DNA of 64,000 nt from Pegethrix bostrychoides GSE-TBD4-15B (GTDB lineage Bacteria; Cyanobacteriota; Cyanobacteriia; Elainellales; Elainellaceae): assembly GCA_019359155.1 (NCBI GenBank), contig JAHHHV010000076.1, forward strand, positions 1 to 64,000. The letters run 5' to 3'. The first letter of the stretch is position 1, and each line of letters opens with the position of its first letter. Positions 45,057 to 53,489 of the stretch are shown piece after piece. Position numbers and translations under genes: made by a program. The notes under the pieces were generated by a model. It saw only the letters and a list, made by a program, of their open reading frames with translations. It ran no database searches and had not been told where the DNA came from.

Positions 45057-45228
45057 GGCGTTTAACTCCTAATACCTGATTCAATCTTGCAAACTCGCTC
45101 CTACAAGCTCATTAGGTGAAGGGAACGGTGTTTGATAATCTTTTCTTAATCTGATTTTAACCAAATCGTTTGGCTCTGCCTATATCGTTTGATGTAGTTT
45201 TGTGCTGTGAATTGGTTGCCGCAGAGCG

Positions 45229-45639
45229 CTAATCCTGCTTGGCTCGGCCTGACAGTAGCGCTTGCAGCTCCTGCCTCAGCTCGTATTCTTCTTGGTGCAG
45301 CGCCTCTAGTCGCGCCAGCACTTCGGACAAGCGGTTCGCTGGCGGCGGCTTAGAGGCAGGCAAAAACGGACGCAGCAGCCGCCAGCTCATCCACCAAATG
45401 CCCTCCGCCAGCAGAATCGGCAGCTTGAGCAGCAGTAGCCAGAAGCGCTCGGTTAAGCCCGCCACAGCTCGCAGCAGTCCTGCAAACAAAAACAGGGCCA
45501 GCAGAACTGCTGCCAGCAGCCAGAGCGGATGCGCCAGCAGCCAAGCCGCGAGCGGATGCTGAGCGATCCAGTCTTGCAGCAGGGCAGTTAGCGATTTCCA
45601 AAGGTTATCCAGCAGGGATTGGCCGCTCCAGTCAAACAT
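45229..45639 (-). CDS. Membrane protein of unknown function with C-terminal coiled coil
   Basis: A 136-aa protein. A Leu/Trp/Ala-rich hydrophobic block spans about residues 28-90 and probably forms two or three membrane helices. A charged amphipathic helix follows, about 100-130 (LSEVLARLEALHQEEYELRQE). Its ATG overlaps the TAA of the upstream gene by one base (TAATG), so the two are translationally coupled. No family was recognised. Confidence 0.65.
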   Translation of the reverse strand: MFDWSGQSLLDNLWKSLTALLQDWIAQHPLAAWLLAHPLWLLAAVLLALFLFAGLLRAVAGLTERFWLLLLKLPILLAEGIWWMSWRLLRPFLPASKPPPANRLSEVLARLEALHQEEYELRQELQALLSGRAKQD

Positions 45640-46172
45640 TACACCCCTAGCGCTCGCTGCATCTGCTGATCAATCACCTGCCGCTGCTCCGCGTCATAGC
45701 CCCAGCGCTGCAAAAACGTCGCGTATTCGCCGCTACCGGTGGCTATGCTCTCGCGGAGCTGGATCGCCTGCTCCCGAACCTCAGCCATCTGGACTTGCTG
45801 CATCAGATGGGCTGTGCGCGCCTGCACTTGGTCTGAGCCTTGCGCCATCGCCTCGTTTTGGTTGCGCCGATGCGCCACCGCCATCGCGGAGGACATCGCC
45901 AGATTCTTGACCAGCAGCTCTGGCCCGTTCGGCGCCGAACGCAGGGCGCGAATCACGGCTGCGGAGGGCTGATCTGCTAGCGGACAGTCGTCAGTCAGGT
46001 ACGTGACAAAAAAGCCACGTGCGCCGTTGGCGCTGCTCAGCAGGTCAGTGAGCGTGGCCTCTAGATCAGCCTCCGAGATCTGAGCTGCCTGCATTTGAGT
46101 CATCAAAGACTGGGTGAAGGCAATCGCCTGCTCAAACGTGATTGCCTCTGGAACCGAAATTGTATCTGTCAT
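45639..46172 (-). CDS. Conserved hypothetical protein, coupled to membrane gene
   Basis: The 177-aa soluble, alpha-helical protein starts MTDTISVPEAITFEQAIAFTQ. It contains LLSSANGARGFFVTYLTDDCPLAD and a C-terminal block on residues about 120-175. No catalytic motif is evident. I recognise it only as a cyanobacterial-type hypothetical. Overlap with the downstream membrane gene suggests that the products act together, for example as a membrane-recruited complex; this is inference. Confidence 0.65.
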   Translation of the reverse strand: MTDTISVPEAITFEQAIAFTQSLMTQMQAAQISEADLEATLTDLLSSANGARGFFVTYLTDDCPLADQPSAAVIRALRSAPNGPELLVKNLAMSSAMAVAHRRNQNEAMAQGSDQVQARTAHLMQQVQMAEVREQAIQLRESIATGSGEYATFLQRWGYDAEQRQVIDQQMQRALGV

Positions 46173-46266
46173 GTTTGCTCTAGACCCCGCTAATTAACGT
46201 TAGAATCGACGGATGGGGTAGTCCAACTGTACTGCCTGCGGAGATCAGCTTGGCGCAGCATCAACT

Positions 46267-47469
46267 ATGGCAATTATTTCTTCTCGGCCACAACCCTCTG
46301 ATTCAAATTCTAAAGCTTTAGATTCTAAAGCAGAATCTCTGGCGGAATCTCGGGTTGCTCAGAGCCAGCGTCAGCCAACCTCGACCTATAACTGGAAGAA
46401 CGAACGGCTGGCCAAGCTGGATGCCAAGTCGGCTGACTCATCAGAAGTGGATGAAACGCTGCTGGAAGCTGTGGCCAAACCTGATGAGCTGGGCAAGCAG
46501 GAGGAAAAAATTCGTCCGCAGCGGCTCCAAGAATATATCGGCCAGAAAGCGCTCAAAGAAGTGTTGGATATTGCGATTCGAGCCGCTCAGTCGCGCCAGG
46601 AAACGTTGGATCACCTGCTGCTCTATGGCCCTCCCGGTCTAGGTAAAACCACAATGGCGCTGATTCTGGCCACCGAAATGGGGGTCAACTGCAAAATTAC
46701 CACCGCTCCAGCCCTAGAGCGTCCGCGCGATATTGCGGGGCTGCTGGTTAGCTTGCAGGCGGGCGACGTACTGTTTATCGACGAGATTCACCGCCTGCCT
46801 CGAATCACTGAAGAAATTCTCTATCCGGCAATGGAAGACTTCCGGCTAGACATCACGATTGGCAAAGGCCAGAGTGCCAAAACCCGCAGCGTGCCGCTCC
46901 AGCGCTTTACACTAGTTGGGGCGACCACCCGCGTTGGGGCGCTGACTTCACCGTTGCGCGATCGGTTTGGCCTGGTGCAGCGGCTGCGGTTTTACGAACT
47001 CGATGAGCTAACCCAAATCGTGCTACGAACTGGCGATATCCTCTCCACACCAATCACCGCAGCCGGAGCTGCCGAGGTGGCCCGTCGCGCTAGAGGCACA
47101 CCCCGGATTGCCAACCGGCTGCTGCGGCGAGTGCGAGACTTTGTGGAGGTGCGCGCGACGGGCGCTGAAATTACCGCAACGCTGGCAGCTGAGGCGCTAG
47201 AGCTGTTCAACGTTGATCCCTGCGGCCTAGACTGGACAGATCGGCGGATGCTGACCTTTATGATCGAAAACTTCAACGGGCGACCGGTTGGCCTCGATAC
47301 GCTGGCAGCGGCAACGGGCGAAGATGCCCAAACTATCGAGGAGGTCTACGAGCCGTACCTGCTGCAAATTGGCTACTTGCAGCGCACCCCTAGAGGCCGC
47401 ATCCCTACGCCTGCCGCCTGGAAACATCTAGGCTATCAGCCGCCGGAGAGTCAGCTCACGTTGATCTAG
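46267..47469 (+). CDS. ruvB: Holliday junction branch-migration ATPase RuvB
   Basis: AAA+ motor that drives branch migration with RuvA. The 400-aa protein has an N-terminal extension of about 65 residues, rich in Ser/Ala/Lys, before the conserved core [11 protein letters not shown]. Walker A is GPPGLGKTT, Walker B is [10 protein letters not shown], sensor 1 is GATTRVG and the arginine finger region is [11 protein letters not shown]. The C-terminal winged helix ends [16 protein letters not shown]. The extension contains internal duplications of Ser-Lys-Ala and Ala-Glu-Ser words. Confidence 0.97.
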   Translation: MAIISSRPQPSDSNSKALDSKAESLAESRVAQSQRQPTSTYNWKNERLAKLDAKSADSSEVDETLLEAVAKPDELGKQEEKIRPQRLQEYIGQKALKEVLDIAIRAAQSRQETLDHLLLYGPPGLGKTTMALILATEMGVNCKITTAPALERPRDIAGLLVSLQAGDVLFIDEIHRLPRITEEILYPAMEDFRLDITIGKGQSAKTRSVPLQRFTLVGATTRVGALTSPLRDRFGLVQRLRFYELDELTQIVLRTGDILSTPITAAGAAEVARRARGTPRIANRLLRRVRDFVEVRATGAEITATLAAEALELFNVDPCGLDWTDRRMLTFMIENFNGRPVGLDTLAAATGEDAQTIEEVYEPYLLQIGYLQRTPRGRIPTPAAWKHLGYQPPESQLTLI

Positions 47470-47475
47470 CTGCTA

Positions 47476-48102
47476 TCACCCTGCCAACACCTGCTCAGCC
47501 GTCAAACTCAGCTCTGGAAAGAGGCTAGAGCGAATTTGGCTGCTGCCTTGAAACGCTTGCAGTTCGTACTCTCCATCAATCAGGCTGCAAACGGTGACGG
47601 TGGGCTGCTTGGGGTTGCCGATGAAGCGTCGCCCGCCGAAGGCCGCGTAGTCTACGATCCAGTATTCGGCGATGCCGAGGGATTCGTAATCGGTTAGCTT
47701 GAGCGAGTAATCGGTCTGCCAGTTGGTGCTGACCACTTCGACAATTAGCTTGATCGATTTGCCTAGCGTCAGGATTGAACCGCTTTCCCAGCGCGGCTCA
47801 TCGCTCAGGGCTGGTTCGTCTAAAACAATCAGGTCGGGTTCATAGCCTGATTCTGCTTCGGCTGAGCGGACGATGCAGTCTCTGGGGATGAAGTAGGGAA
47901 GCTGCAATCGCCGAATTTCCAGAAAGAGTTCACCATTGATGAACCCTGCAACTTTTGAATGTTGTCCGCGTGGTTTTGGCGTTTCTATAACTCTGCCGCG
48001 ATGCAGTTCGTAACGGTGCTCTGAAAATTCTGGGATTGCTGTAATAAAGTCATCGAAGCTAATAGGTGATTCTGAAAATTGCTCGCTCAGTTGTGCAGCC
48101 AT
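47476..48102 (-). CDS. Uma2 family protein (DUF820, PD-(D/E)xK nuclease fold)
   Basis: A 208-aa protein. The restriction-endonuclease-like core has YELHRGRVIETPKPRGQH near the N-terminus, the acidic catalytic-type strand EPDLIVLDEPAL, IKLIVEVVSTNWQTDY with Glu and a downstream Lys (SLKLTDYESLG), and EYWIVDY. These are the defining Uma2 blocks. The family is greatly expanded in cyanobacteria and its role is unclear; nuclease activity is predicted. The gene ends 6 bp from the convergent ruvB stop. A second Uma2 gene lies at 52738. Confidence 0.9.
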   Translation of the reverse strand: MAAQLSEQFSESPISFDDFITAIPEFSEHRYELHRGRVIETPKPRGQHSKVAGFINGELFLEIRRLQLPYFIPRDCIVRSAEAESGYEPDLIVLDEPALSDEPRWESGSILTLGKSIKLIVEVVSTNWQTDYSLKLTDYESLGIAEYWIVDYAAFGGRRFIGNPKQPTVTVCSLIDGEYELQAFQGSSQIRSSLFPELSLTAEQVLAG

Positions 48103-48147
48103 CTCATCACCTCTTGCAGCTACTTGTGAAATCTCTCAAGGATTGCG

Positions 48148-48411
48148 CTATTTACTTTTCTCTGGCTTGCTTTCTGATTTAGATAATTGCTCTTGCTGGA
48201 TGGCGTTCAAGCGCTCTTGGATCAGCCGCCGCAATTTTTGAGAGAGCGATAGCTCTTCCCACAGCGGGTTATCGGAATAGGCTGCCTCAATTTCGGCTCT
48301 CAAGCCTTCTATGTCTACCGTGACGCGATCTGCCACAAGCTCGATCTGCCTTTTGCAATGGTTCATTTCCAGCTTACCTTTACAGCTCTGCACCAAGTTG
48401 ATGTGATTCAA
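48148..48411 (-). CDS. Small basic helical protein (unknown)
   Basis: The 87-aa frame may really start at 48366 (MNHCKRQIELVADRVTVDIE), giving 72 aa. It contains RAEIEAAYSDNPLWEELSLSQKLRRLIQERL and a Ser/Lys-rich tail. The central part resembles small regulators or antitoxin-like proteins, but I could not name a family. It lies 45 bp upstream of the Uma2 gene on the same strand. Confidence 0.5.
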   Translation of the reverse strand: MNHINLVQSCKGKLEMNHCKRQIELVADRVTVDIEGLRAEIEAAYSDNPLWEELSLSQKLRRLIQERLNAIQQEQLSKSESKPEKSK

Positions 48412-48481
48412 TGTGATGCAATTGTATTTTACTGCATCATGATCTACAATTTGATGCAGAATTCAGATGGAGTAATGGACA

Positions 48482-48682
48482 ATGCCCCAGACCAAACTTG
48501 CTGAACTCTACCGCCCCTTTCTAATCGTGGCTGATTTTCCGGGTCAGTTGCCCAGAGCGATTGCTCGCACCTACAACCAGGAGGATGCCGAAGACCAGAT
48601 CCGATTTCTGAAGCGGCAGATTGTAAACGGCGCGTTCTATATTGTCTACGACCCAGAGCCGCTGCGGCTGCGGCCAGATTAG
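48482..48682 (+). CDS. Small protein of unknown function
   Basis: The 66-aa frame starts MPQTKLAELYRPFLIVADFPG and contains AIARTYNQEDAEDQIRFLKR and a terminal IVYDPEPL. The alternation of strands and an amphipathic helix looks like a real folded protein. No family was recognised. It lies among accessory genes and is divergent from the small gene at 48148. Confidence 0.5.
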   Translation: MPQTKLAELYRPFLIVADFPGQLPRAIARTYNQEDAEDQIRFLKRQIVNGAFYIVYDPEPLRLRPD

Positions 48683-48754
48683 CGAGCGCAGGGGTTGGTG
48701 CTCTTTGCATGAACGGCGATGCGCTGAGTAGGAAGGCTGGTGTAAAAAGCTTGA

Positions 48755-48850
48755 ACGCTAAATCTTTTTGCTTGGCGGTTGACTCTTTTTGCTCGGTCAT
48801 TGATGCTTTTTGCTTGGCGATTGCAGCTTTTGGCTTGAACGGCGATGCTC
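48755..48850. repeat. 21-bp degenerate tandem repeat (heptad-coding)
   Basis: Four units of about 21 bp share CTTTTTGCTTGGCGATTG-like words. Because 21 is a multiple of 3, all frames read as seven-residue repeats; the clearest is on the minus strand (48679-48867), with units like SINDRAK and RVNRQAK. Flanking words GGCGATGCKCTGAG recur at about 48716, 48841 and 48886. Whether it is translated is unknown. Confidence 0.7.
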
Positions 48851-48897
48851 TGAGGGTGAAGCGCCAAGCAAAAGAAATGGAGCGTGATGCTCTGAGG

Positions 48898-49158
48898 TCA
48901 ATCACTGGAGTTCTGAGCATCATCGTTGTCACTTTTGGCTTCACTCAACAGCCCAGCGGCTTTAGCGCTCAACATGCCGAAGACAGTCGTGATGCCCAAA
49001 TTCCAAGTGGTGTTGCAGGTTTCAAACACGCGGGCTTGTTCAGGTGTGAGGTTGCCTTTGTCAGAAAGCCAGAGGGAGCCTACGCCAGAGAGCAGCGTGA
49101 AACAGACGGCAGTGAAGAAGACTTGCTGGAAGGTGGAGGAGAGTTTGACAGGTTTCAT
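48898..49158 (-). CDS. Small membrane protein divergent from NACHT gene
   Basis: The 86-aa protein starts MKPVKLSSTFQQVFFTAVCF, the first membrane helix (about residues 10-32). A short segment with TPEQARVFETCNTTW follows, then a second hydrophobic helix (about 50-70) and an acidic tail. I recognise the KLSSTF start and the ETCxTTW block as a recurring cyanobacterial hypothetical. It is transcribed away from the NACHT gene across a 156-bp spacer that carries repeated TAGGCAA boxes. A joint role is inferred from this arrangement only. Confidence 0.65.
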   Translation of the reverse strand: MKPVKLSSTFQQVFFTAVCFTLLSGVGSLWLSDKGNLTPEQARVFETCNTTWNLGITTVFGMLSAKAAGLLSEAKSDNDDAQNSSD

Positions 49159-49221
49159 GGGGAATGCGTTTTGTTTTGACTGAATATATTCATGGTGGTT
49201 CTAAACGTCTGTAACTCTGTC

Positions 49222-49298
49222 TAGGCAATGTTTTAGGGCTGTAGAACTTTTGTCTACAATTTGCCTAACTTTTAATGGGGTGGCTTACCATAGGCAAT
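49222..49298. promoter_or_regulatory. TAGGCAA operator cluster in divergent NACHT promoter
   Basis: TAGGCAA occurs at 49222 (+), 49261 (reverse orientation, TTGCCTA) and 49291 (+). A separate palindrome TGTAGA-N7-TCTACA lies at 49240-49258 between the first two boxes. The third box ends 17 bp before the NACHT ATG. The NACHT protein begins with a helix-turn-helix, so autoregulation is plausible but unproven. Confidence 0.5.
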
Positions 49299-49314
49299 AA
49301 ATCCCTGTTTTGCA

Positions 49315-51582
49315 ATGGCAATTCAAGCGACTCCATCAGGATTAGAGCAAGCAAAGGCAGAATATGCTCGACGATTTACGAGCCATGAGACAGTTGCTCA
49401 TTTGGCAGGTGTCTCTCGATCGACTGTAAGCAAGTTTTTCAATAAAACGCCTATTCGGATTGACAATTTCCGAGCGATCTGCGAGGTTTTAGCGCTCAGT
49501 TGTGAGACTGTTGCTGGTTTGGATGCTCTTGCTGCCAATCCCAAAACGCTAGAGTCACGACAGCCACTTGATGTGGATGAACTTATCGCTCAACCCGAAG
49601 TGCCAGAACCGGATACACCAGAGATAGATCAGGTTACGGCTTTTCTTCAGGTAGTTCGCCAGCATTGCTTCGATACTGTTGAGCGTGATCATAGCCAGAT
49701 TCAACTGCTCAATCGGCGGCAAATTTCAGTTAGTCATCTCTACGTAGATGTTTATGTCTTGGAGGACTTATCCAGCGAAACCTATATCAATCCAAAACAA
49801 CTCTCGCCAGATTATGACTCACAAACTGATCGTCTCTGGTTGGGAGAACGTAAAGATCAGGAACCCAGAAGCGGTGTAGAGGTTGCAGTCAAGAAAGCGC
49901 GGCTGATGATTTTGGGTAAACCAGGATCAGGAAAATCTACATTTTTAAAGTATCTTGCAGAAGCTTGTCGGCAGGGCGAATTTTGTTCAGGCTATATTCC
50001 TATCTTGATCATATTGCGAGAGGTCGATGTTCAAGAATTTGATTTGCTGAAGCTAATTCAATCAGCATTTGATCTGGATTTAGTCAGTACCGAGCAAACA
50101 CAGCAAATCCTGAAGCTGGGTCAAGTTCTGATCTTGATAGATGGTTTAGATGAAGTTCCACAAGCGCTGCAACGCTCTGTGCTGAATCAGATTCGTGACT
50201 TTAGCCGTAGGTATAGTGCCAACAAATATATTCTGACCTGCCGGACTCAGACTGCTGACTACATGCTACCCAACTTTGATTATGTTGAAGTCGCTGAATT
50301 TGACGAACCTAAAGTCACTCAATTCGCCGAGAAGTGGTTTGCCGCATTTTCAAATGGCAATCCGGGTGCCAATCTAAGTGAGAATTTTCTGAAAAGGCTC
50401 CTCTCACCTGAGCAAGAAAGAACGGCAAGATTGGCAGTAACCCCCGTACTACTCAGCCTTGTCTGTTGGATCTATACCAGTTGCCAAGACTTACCAGCCA
50501 AGCGTTCAGAGCTGTACAAACACGGTATTGAGCTACTTCTGAAAGACTGGGATAGAAAGCAAGGAGTACAGCGAGATAGCAGTCATCCAATCGTGGATCA
50601 ACTCACGCCAACCGATAAACAAAATTTGCTGAGTCATCTGGCGCTTCGCAAACTGGAGCAACCTGATAATTTCACGCTATTTGAGCAAGATGAAATCTTG
50701 AAACTGATCGCTGATTATCTTGGAATTAGCCTTGATGACAGTGAGGCAGTTTTGCGGTCAATTGAATCTCATCATGGTTTGCTAGTTGAACGAGCAAATG
50801 GTTATTGGTCGTTCTCGCACCTGACGTTTCAAGAATATTTCGCCGCTCGCGAAATCGTAGAATCTCGCGATCTGGAAGTGCTGCCACGCTTTGCGAAAAA
50901 CCTCATAGAGCAACGGTGGCGAGAGGTGTTTTTGCTTGCTGTGGAGATGCTGTCTGAAGAAAGAGCTGATGAGCTAGTGTGGCTGATGCAGCGAGAGATT
51001 GATCAGTTGCTGGCAGGTGATGAGAAGATTCAGCAGTTCTTGCATTGGGTGCAGCAGAAGTCGAGTTCCGTTGATGTTCCTTGCAAGCCTGCTGCGGTAC
51101 GTTCTTTCTACCTCAACCTTGCCATCCACCCCGCCCACGACCCCGCCCACGACCCCGCCCATGACCTCAACCTCGACTCGGCCCTTGCCTTCTCTCTCAC
51201 CTACGTCTCTATCTATGCTCGCAACTTCTATTACGTCTTCGATTTCGCCCTCAACTGCGCTCTCGATCCAGAACTAGAGATCGAACTACAACAACTTAGA
51301 AATAAACTGCCTAACAGATCTAACGGCAATCGAGAAAGCTTCAAGCAATGGTCGCAAGAAAAAGGGCCAGACTGGCGCGAGCAATTACGCGCAGTGGTGA
51401 TTGAGCATCGTAATATTGGGCACGATTGGCAATTTAGCAAAGAGCAGGAACAGCTCTTGAGCCAGTGCTATGACGCAAACAAACTGCTGGTCGATTGCTT
51501 GAATTTGCCAGATATTTACGTCAGTCCGAGCGTGCGGGAGGAGATTGAAGCGACACTGCTGTTACCGTTGGTAGCCCCCTAA
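49315..51582 (+). CDS. NACHT NTPase with N-terminal HTH (bacterial NLR-like)
   Basis: A 755-aa STAND protein. Residues about 10-70 form an HTH (VAHLAGVSRSTVSKFFNK), then a linker with YVDVYVLEDL. The NACHT core has Walker A LGKPGSGKSTFLKYL and Walker B VLILIDGLDEVP, the TCRT sensor and a winged helix with SFSHLTFQEYFAAR. The tail has the helical NACHT-conflict type C-terminus around a low-complexity AHDP repeat. Bacterial NACHT proteins of this group include antiphage defence proteins. No enzymatic effector domain is fused, and there are no LRR or TPR sensors. The stop codon lies within a dispersed palindromic repeat. Confidence 0.9.
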   Translation: MAIQATPSGLEQAKAEYARRFTSHETVAHLAGVSRSTVSKFFNKTPIRIDNFRAICEVLALSCETVAGLDALAANPKTLESRQPLDVDELIAQPEVPEPDTPEIDQVTAFLQVVRQHCFDTVERDHSQIQLLNRRQISVSHLYVDVYVLEDLSSETYINPKQLSPDYDSQTDRLWLGERKDQEPRSGVEVAVKKARLMILGKPGSGKSTFLKYLAEACRQGEFCSGYIPILIILREVDVQEFDLLKLIQSAFDLDLVSTEQTQQILKLGQVLILIDGLDEVPQALQRSVLNQIRDFSRRYSANKYILTCRTQTADYMLPNFDYVEVAEFDEPKVTQFAEKWFAAFSNGNPGANLSENFLKRLLSPEQERTARLAVTPVLLSLVCWIYTSCQDLPAKRSELYKHGIELLLKDWDRKQGVQRDSSHPIVDQLTPTDKQNLLSHLALRKLEQPDNFTLFEQDEILKLIADYLGISLDDSEAVLRSIESHHGLLVERANGYWSFSHLTFQEYFAAREIVESRDLEVLPRFAKNLIEQRWREVFLLAVEMLSEERADELVWLMQREIDQLLAGDEKIQQFLHWVQQKSSSVDVPCKPAAVRSFYLNLAIHPAHDPAHDPAHDLNLDSALAFSLTYVSIYARNFYYVFDFALNCALDPELEIELQQLRNKLPNRSNGNRESFKQWSQEKGPDWREQLRAVVIEHRNIGHDWQFSKEQEQLLSQCYDANKLLVDCLNLPDIYVSPSVREEIEATLLLPLVAP
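51130..51165. repeat. 12-bp tandem repeat in NACHT gene
   Basis: CCCGCCCACGAC is present three times in frame (third with one change), encoding repeated AHDP. It is much more GC-rich than the surrounding gene. Confidence 0.9.
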
Positions 51583-51583
51583 A

Positions 51584-51601
51584 TCCCCCAATTCTGGGGG
51601 A
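51584..51601 (+). terminator. Palindromic repeat acting as NACHT terminator
   Basis: CCCCCA-ATTC-TGGGGG follows 2 bp after the NACHT stop and precedes a short T-rich stretch. The wider word GCCCCCTAAATCCCCCA resembles a dispersed cyanobacterial repeat and supplies the stop codon. Confidence 0.65.
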
Positions 51602-51621
51602 CTTTGAGTAGAAACTGTAAA

Positions 51622-51684
51622 AGAGGCAAATCCATAAAGAGTCTGAAAATCATCGTCGAGAAACATCCCGGCGGATACGTGTGA
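51622..51684 (+). pseudogene. HicB-antitoxin-like N-terminal remnant
   Basis: A short frame reads SLKIIVEKHPGGYV and then a stop (51682-51684). The IVEKHPxGYV word is the typical beginning of HicB-family antitoxins. Nothing resembling the rest of HicB or a HicA toxin follows. At 21 codons the match could be chance. Confidence 0.3.
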
Positions 51685-51742
51685 GACTTAGCGAAGTGAC
51701 ACTCCGAAGCTTGCTGTGATTTGGAAGTTCATTTTATAGATT

Positions 51743-52741
51743 TTATGTGATCTTCTCTGAGCCAGTGCAGTCAAACAGATGCAGGCCAAACTGCTGCGAG
51801 AGATCTTCGCAGACCTTCACGCCCCGGACGCTGTTGCCGCGTTCGTCTAGCGGCGGCGAAAATACTGCAATGCCCATCCGGTTTGGAACCACCACAATAA
51901 TGCCGCCGCAGACTCCGCTTTTGGCCGGAAGACCGACCAGATAAGCCCATTCGCCCGCAAAGTTATACATGCCGCAGGTATACATAACGCTGAGCATATC
52001 TCGCACGTATTCGGCAGGGACAGCCTGAATGCCAGTGAGCGGATTTTTGCCACGATTGGCTAAGGTGGCAGCCATCATGGCTAGGTCGCGACAGTCAACC
52101 ATCAGTGAACATTGCTGGAAATACAGATCGAGCGCCTCGTCTATATGCTCATCAATCATGCCAAAGTTGAGCATCAGGTGCGCCATCGCCCGGTTGCGGT
52201 GCCCGGTGCTGCGCTCAGAGGTAAAGGTGGGCATGTCGATATAGCTTTCGTGGCCGATGTAGCGCTCAAACATCGCCAGCATTCGATTCAGCCGATCAGT
52301 CGCTCCCTTACCTTTGATCAGGCTAGTGGTGGCAATCGCGCCAGCATTCACCATTGGGTTGTAGGGGCGTTTGGAACGCTCGTCTAGCACAATTGCATTA
52401 AATGCATCCCCAGTCGGCTCGACCCCAACTCGATCTAGCACGCGCTCGCGCCCATGATCTTCGAGCGCTAGCCCATGTACAAAAACTTTGGAAATCGACT
52501 GGATTGTGAAGAGCTGCTCGGTATCGCCCACCTCAAACCGTTGACCGTCAACGCCCATGATGCAAATGCCAAACCAGTCGGGGTTCGCCTTCGCCAGTTC
52601 GGGAATGTAGCTTGCAGGTTTGCCCTGATTGAGCGAACGATAGCGCGCATGTAACTCATTGAGCGTATGTTGCAGATGATCGGCTTGAATCAAGTTAGGT
52701 GACGGCTTCGGATATAGATTGATGGGGAGATCAGGGGTCAT
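51743..52741 (-). CDS. glsA: Glutaminase A
   Basis: Hydrolyses glutamine to glutamate and ammonia. The 332-aa protein has the serine-beta-lactamase-like fold: the catalytic SISKVF (S-x-x-K), [15 protein letters not shown], the Tyr in GSYxDxP-like [25 protein letters not shown] and the KSGVCGGI block. No fused STAS or cyclic-nucleotide domain is present. Its ATG overlaps the stop of the upstream Uma2 gene (ATGA), so the two are coupled. Confidence 0.95.
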   Translation of the reverse strand: MTPDLPINLYPKPSPNLIQADHLQHTLNELHARYRSLNQGKPASYIPELAKANPDWFGICIMGVDGQRFEVGDTEQLFTIQSISKVFVHGLALEDHGRERVLDRVGVEPTGDAFNAIVLDERSKRPYNPMVNAGAIATTSLIKGKGATDRLNRMLAMFERYIGHESYIDMPTFTSERSTGHRNRAMAHLMLNFGMIDEHIDEALDLYFQQCSLMVDCRDLAMMAATLANRGKNPLTGIQAVPAEYVRDMLSVMYTCGMYNFAGEWAYLVGLPAKSGVCGGIIVVVPNRMGIAVFSPPLDERGNSVRGVKVCEDLSQQFGLHLFDCTGSEKIT

Positions 52742-53415
52742 GGGTTTGGGCTACCGGCATTGCTGCTCGCTTGAAAAGTTGTCAACAGCCAGCGGCTAAT
52801 GGCTCCGTCGTCCTCGGTTTGAGAACGCCTCAACGCTTCTTCTACCAAGGCAAGCGGCAAGTTGGGCAACACTCCAGAGGTGCGAATTGCAATCGCTTCC
52901 CCTGTGGATAGGGCAAATGCAGTCACCTGACTACTGCTCACGTTTGCCACCCAATATTCTTTGACGCCTAGCCGCTGATACAGCTTTTGCTTGCGGTTTA
53001 GATCATCTTGCAGCGAAGATGCGGAAATTTCAACGACGAGCGTGGGTGGAGTTAGATTATCTAAGTTGACTGGGGCATTGTTGTACGGTAGAGATCTGAA
53101 GCTTTCGCCAATATAAAACGCAATATCTGGCTGCGCTTCTTGAACCCTCGTTTTTCGGAAGGTGGTGTTAGTTAACTCTTTGATTGGAATCATCTTGATT
53201 GTTGCGTACAGAACAATCACGGTTGAAACAATCGAGTTATTGCTTCCATGTGCAATACCAAGTGGAGACATTTCAATCCTCATATCGCCTTGGTCGTAAT
53301 AAAACCTGCCGTTTACCAAAGTCGGATCGTCGGCAAAGGTGAGGAAATCTTCCCAGTCGGCCTTAACCCAGGTGTCAGTGGGGACGGTGGTAATCAAGAG
53401 CAGTGGGTTGACCAT
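52738..53415 (-). CDS. Uma2 family protein (DUF820)
   Basis: A 225-aa protein of the PD-(D/E)xK-like Uma2 family. Motifs in order: [30 protein letters not shown] with the catalytic-type Asp, [11 protein letters not shown] with Glu, the Lys in [20 protein letters not shown]. It is about 30% different in layout from the Uma2 gene at 47476 and is not a recent duplicate. Being translationally coupled to glsA is unusual; the reason is unknown. Confidence 0.9.
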   Translation of the reverse strand: MVNPLLLITTVPTDTWVKADWEDFLTFADDPTLVNGRFYYDQGDMRIEMSPLGIAHGSNNSIVSTVIVLYATIKMIPIKELTNTTFRKTRVQEAQPDIAFYIGESFRSLPYNNAPVNLDNLTPPTLVVEISASSLQDDLNRKQKLYQRLGVKEYWVANVSSSQVTAFALSTGEAIAIRTSGVLPNLPLALVEEALRRSQTEDDGAISRWLLTTFQASSNAGSPNP

Positions 53416-53489
53416 TGGCTGGACTCCAATCAGGCGCTATCTTAATCTTAGGCGACCGTCGGCAGGCTGCACTCCTGTCATAACCCAGC

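Noticed and set aside
48444-48944. 166-codon minus-strand frame with KQK repeats
   Set aside because: The repeats come from the 21-bp DNA period and read as heptads in every frame; the frame also runs antisense through the small gene at 48482.
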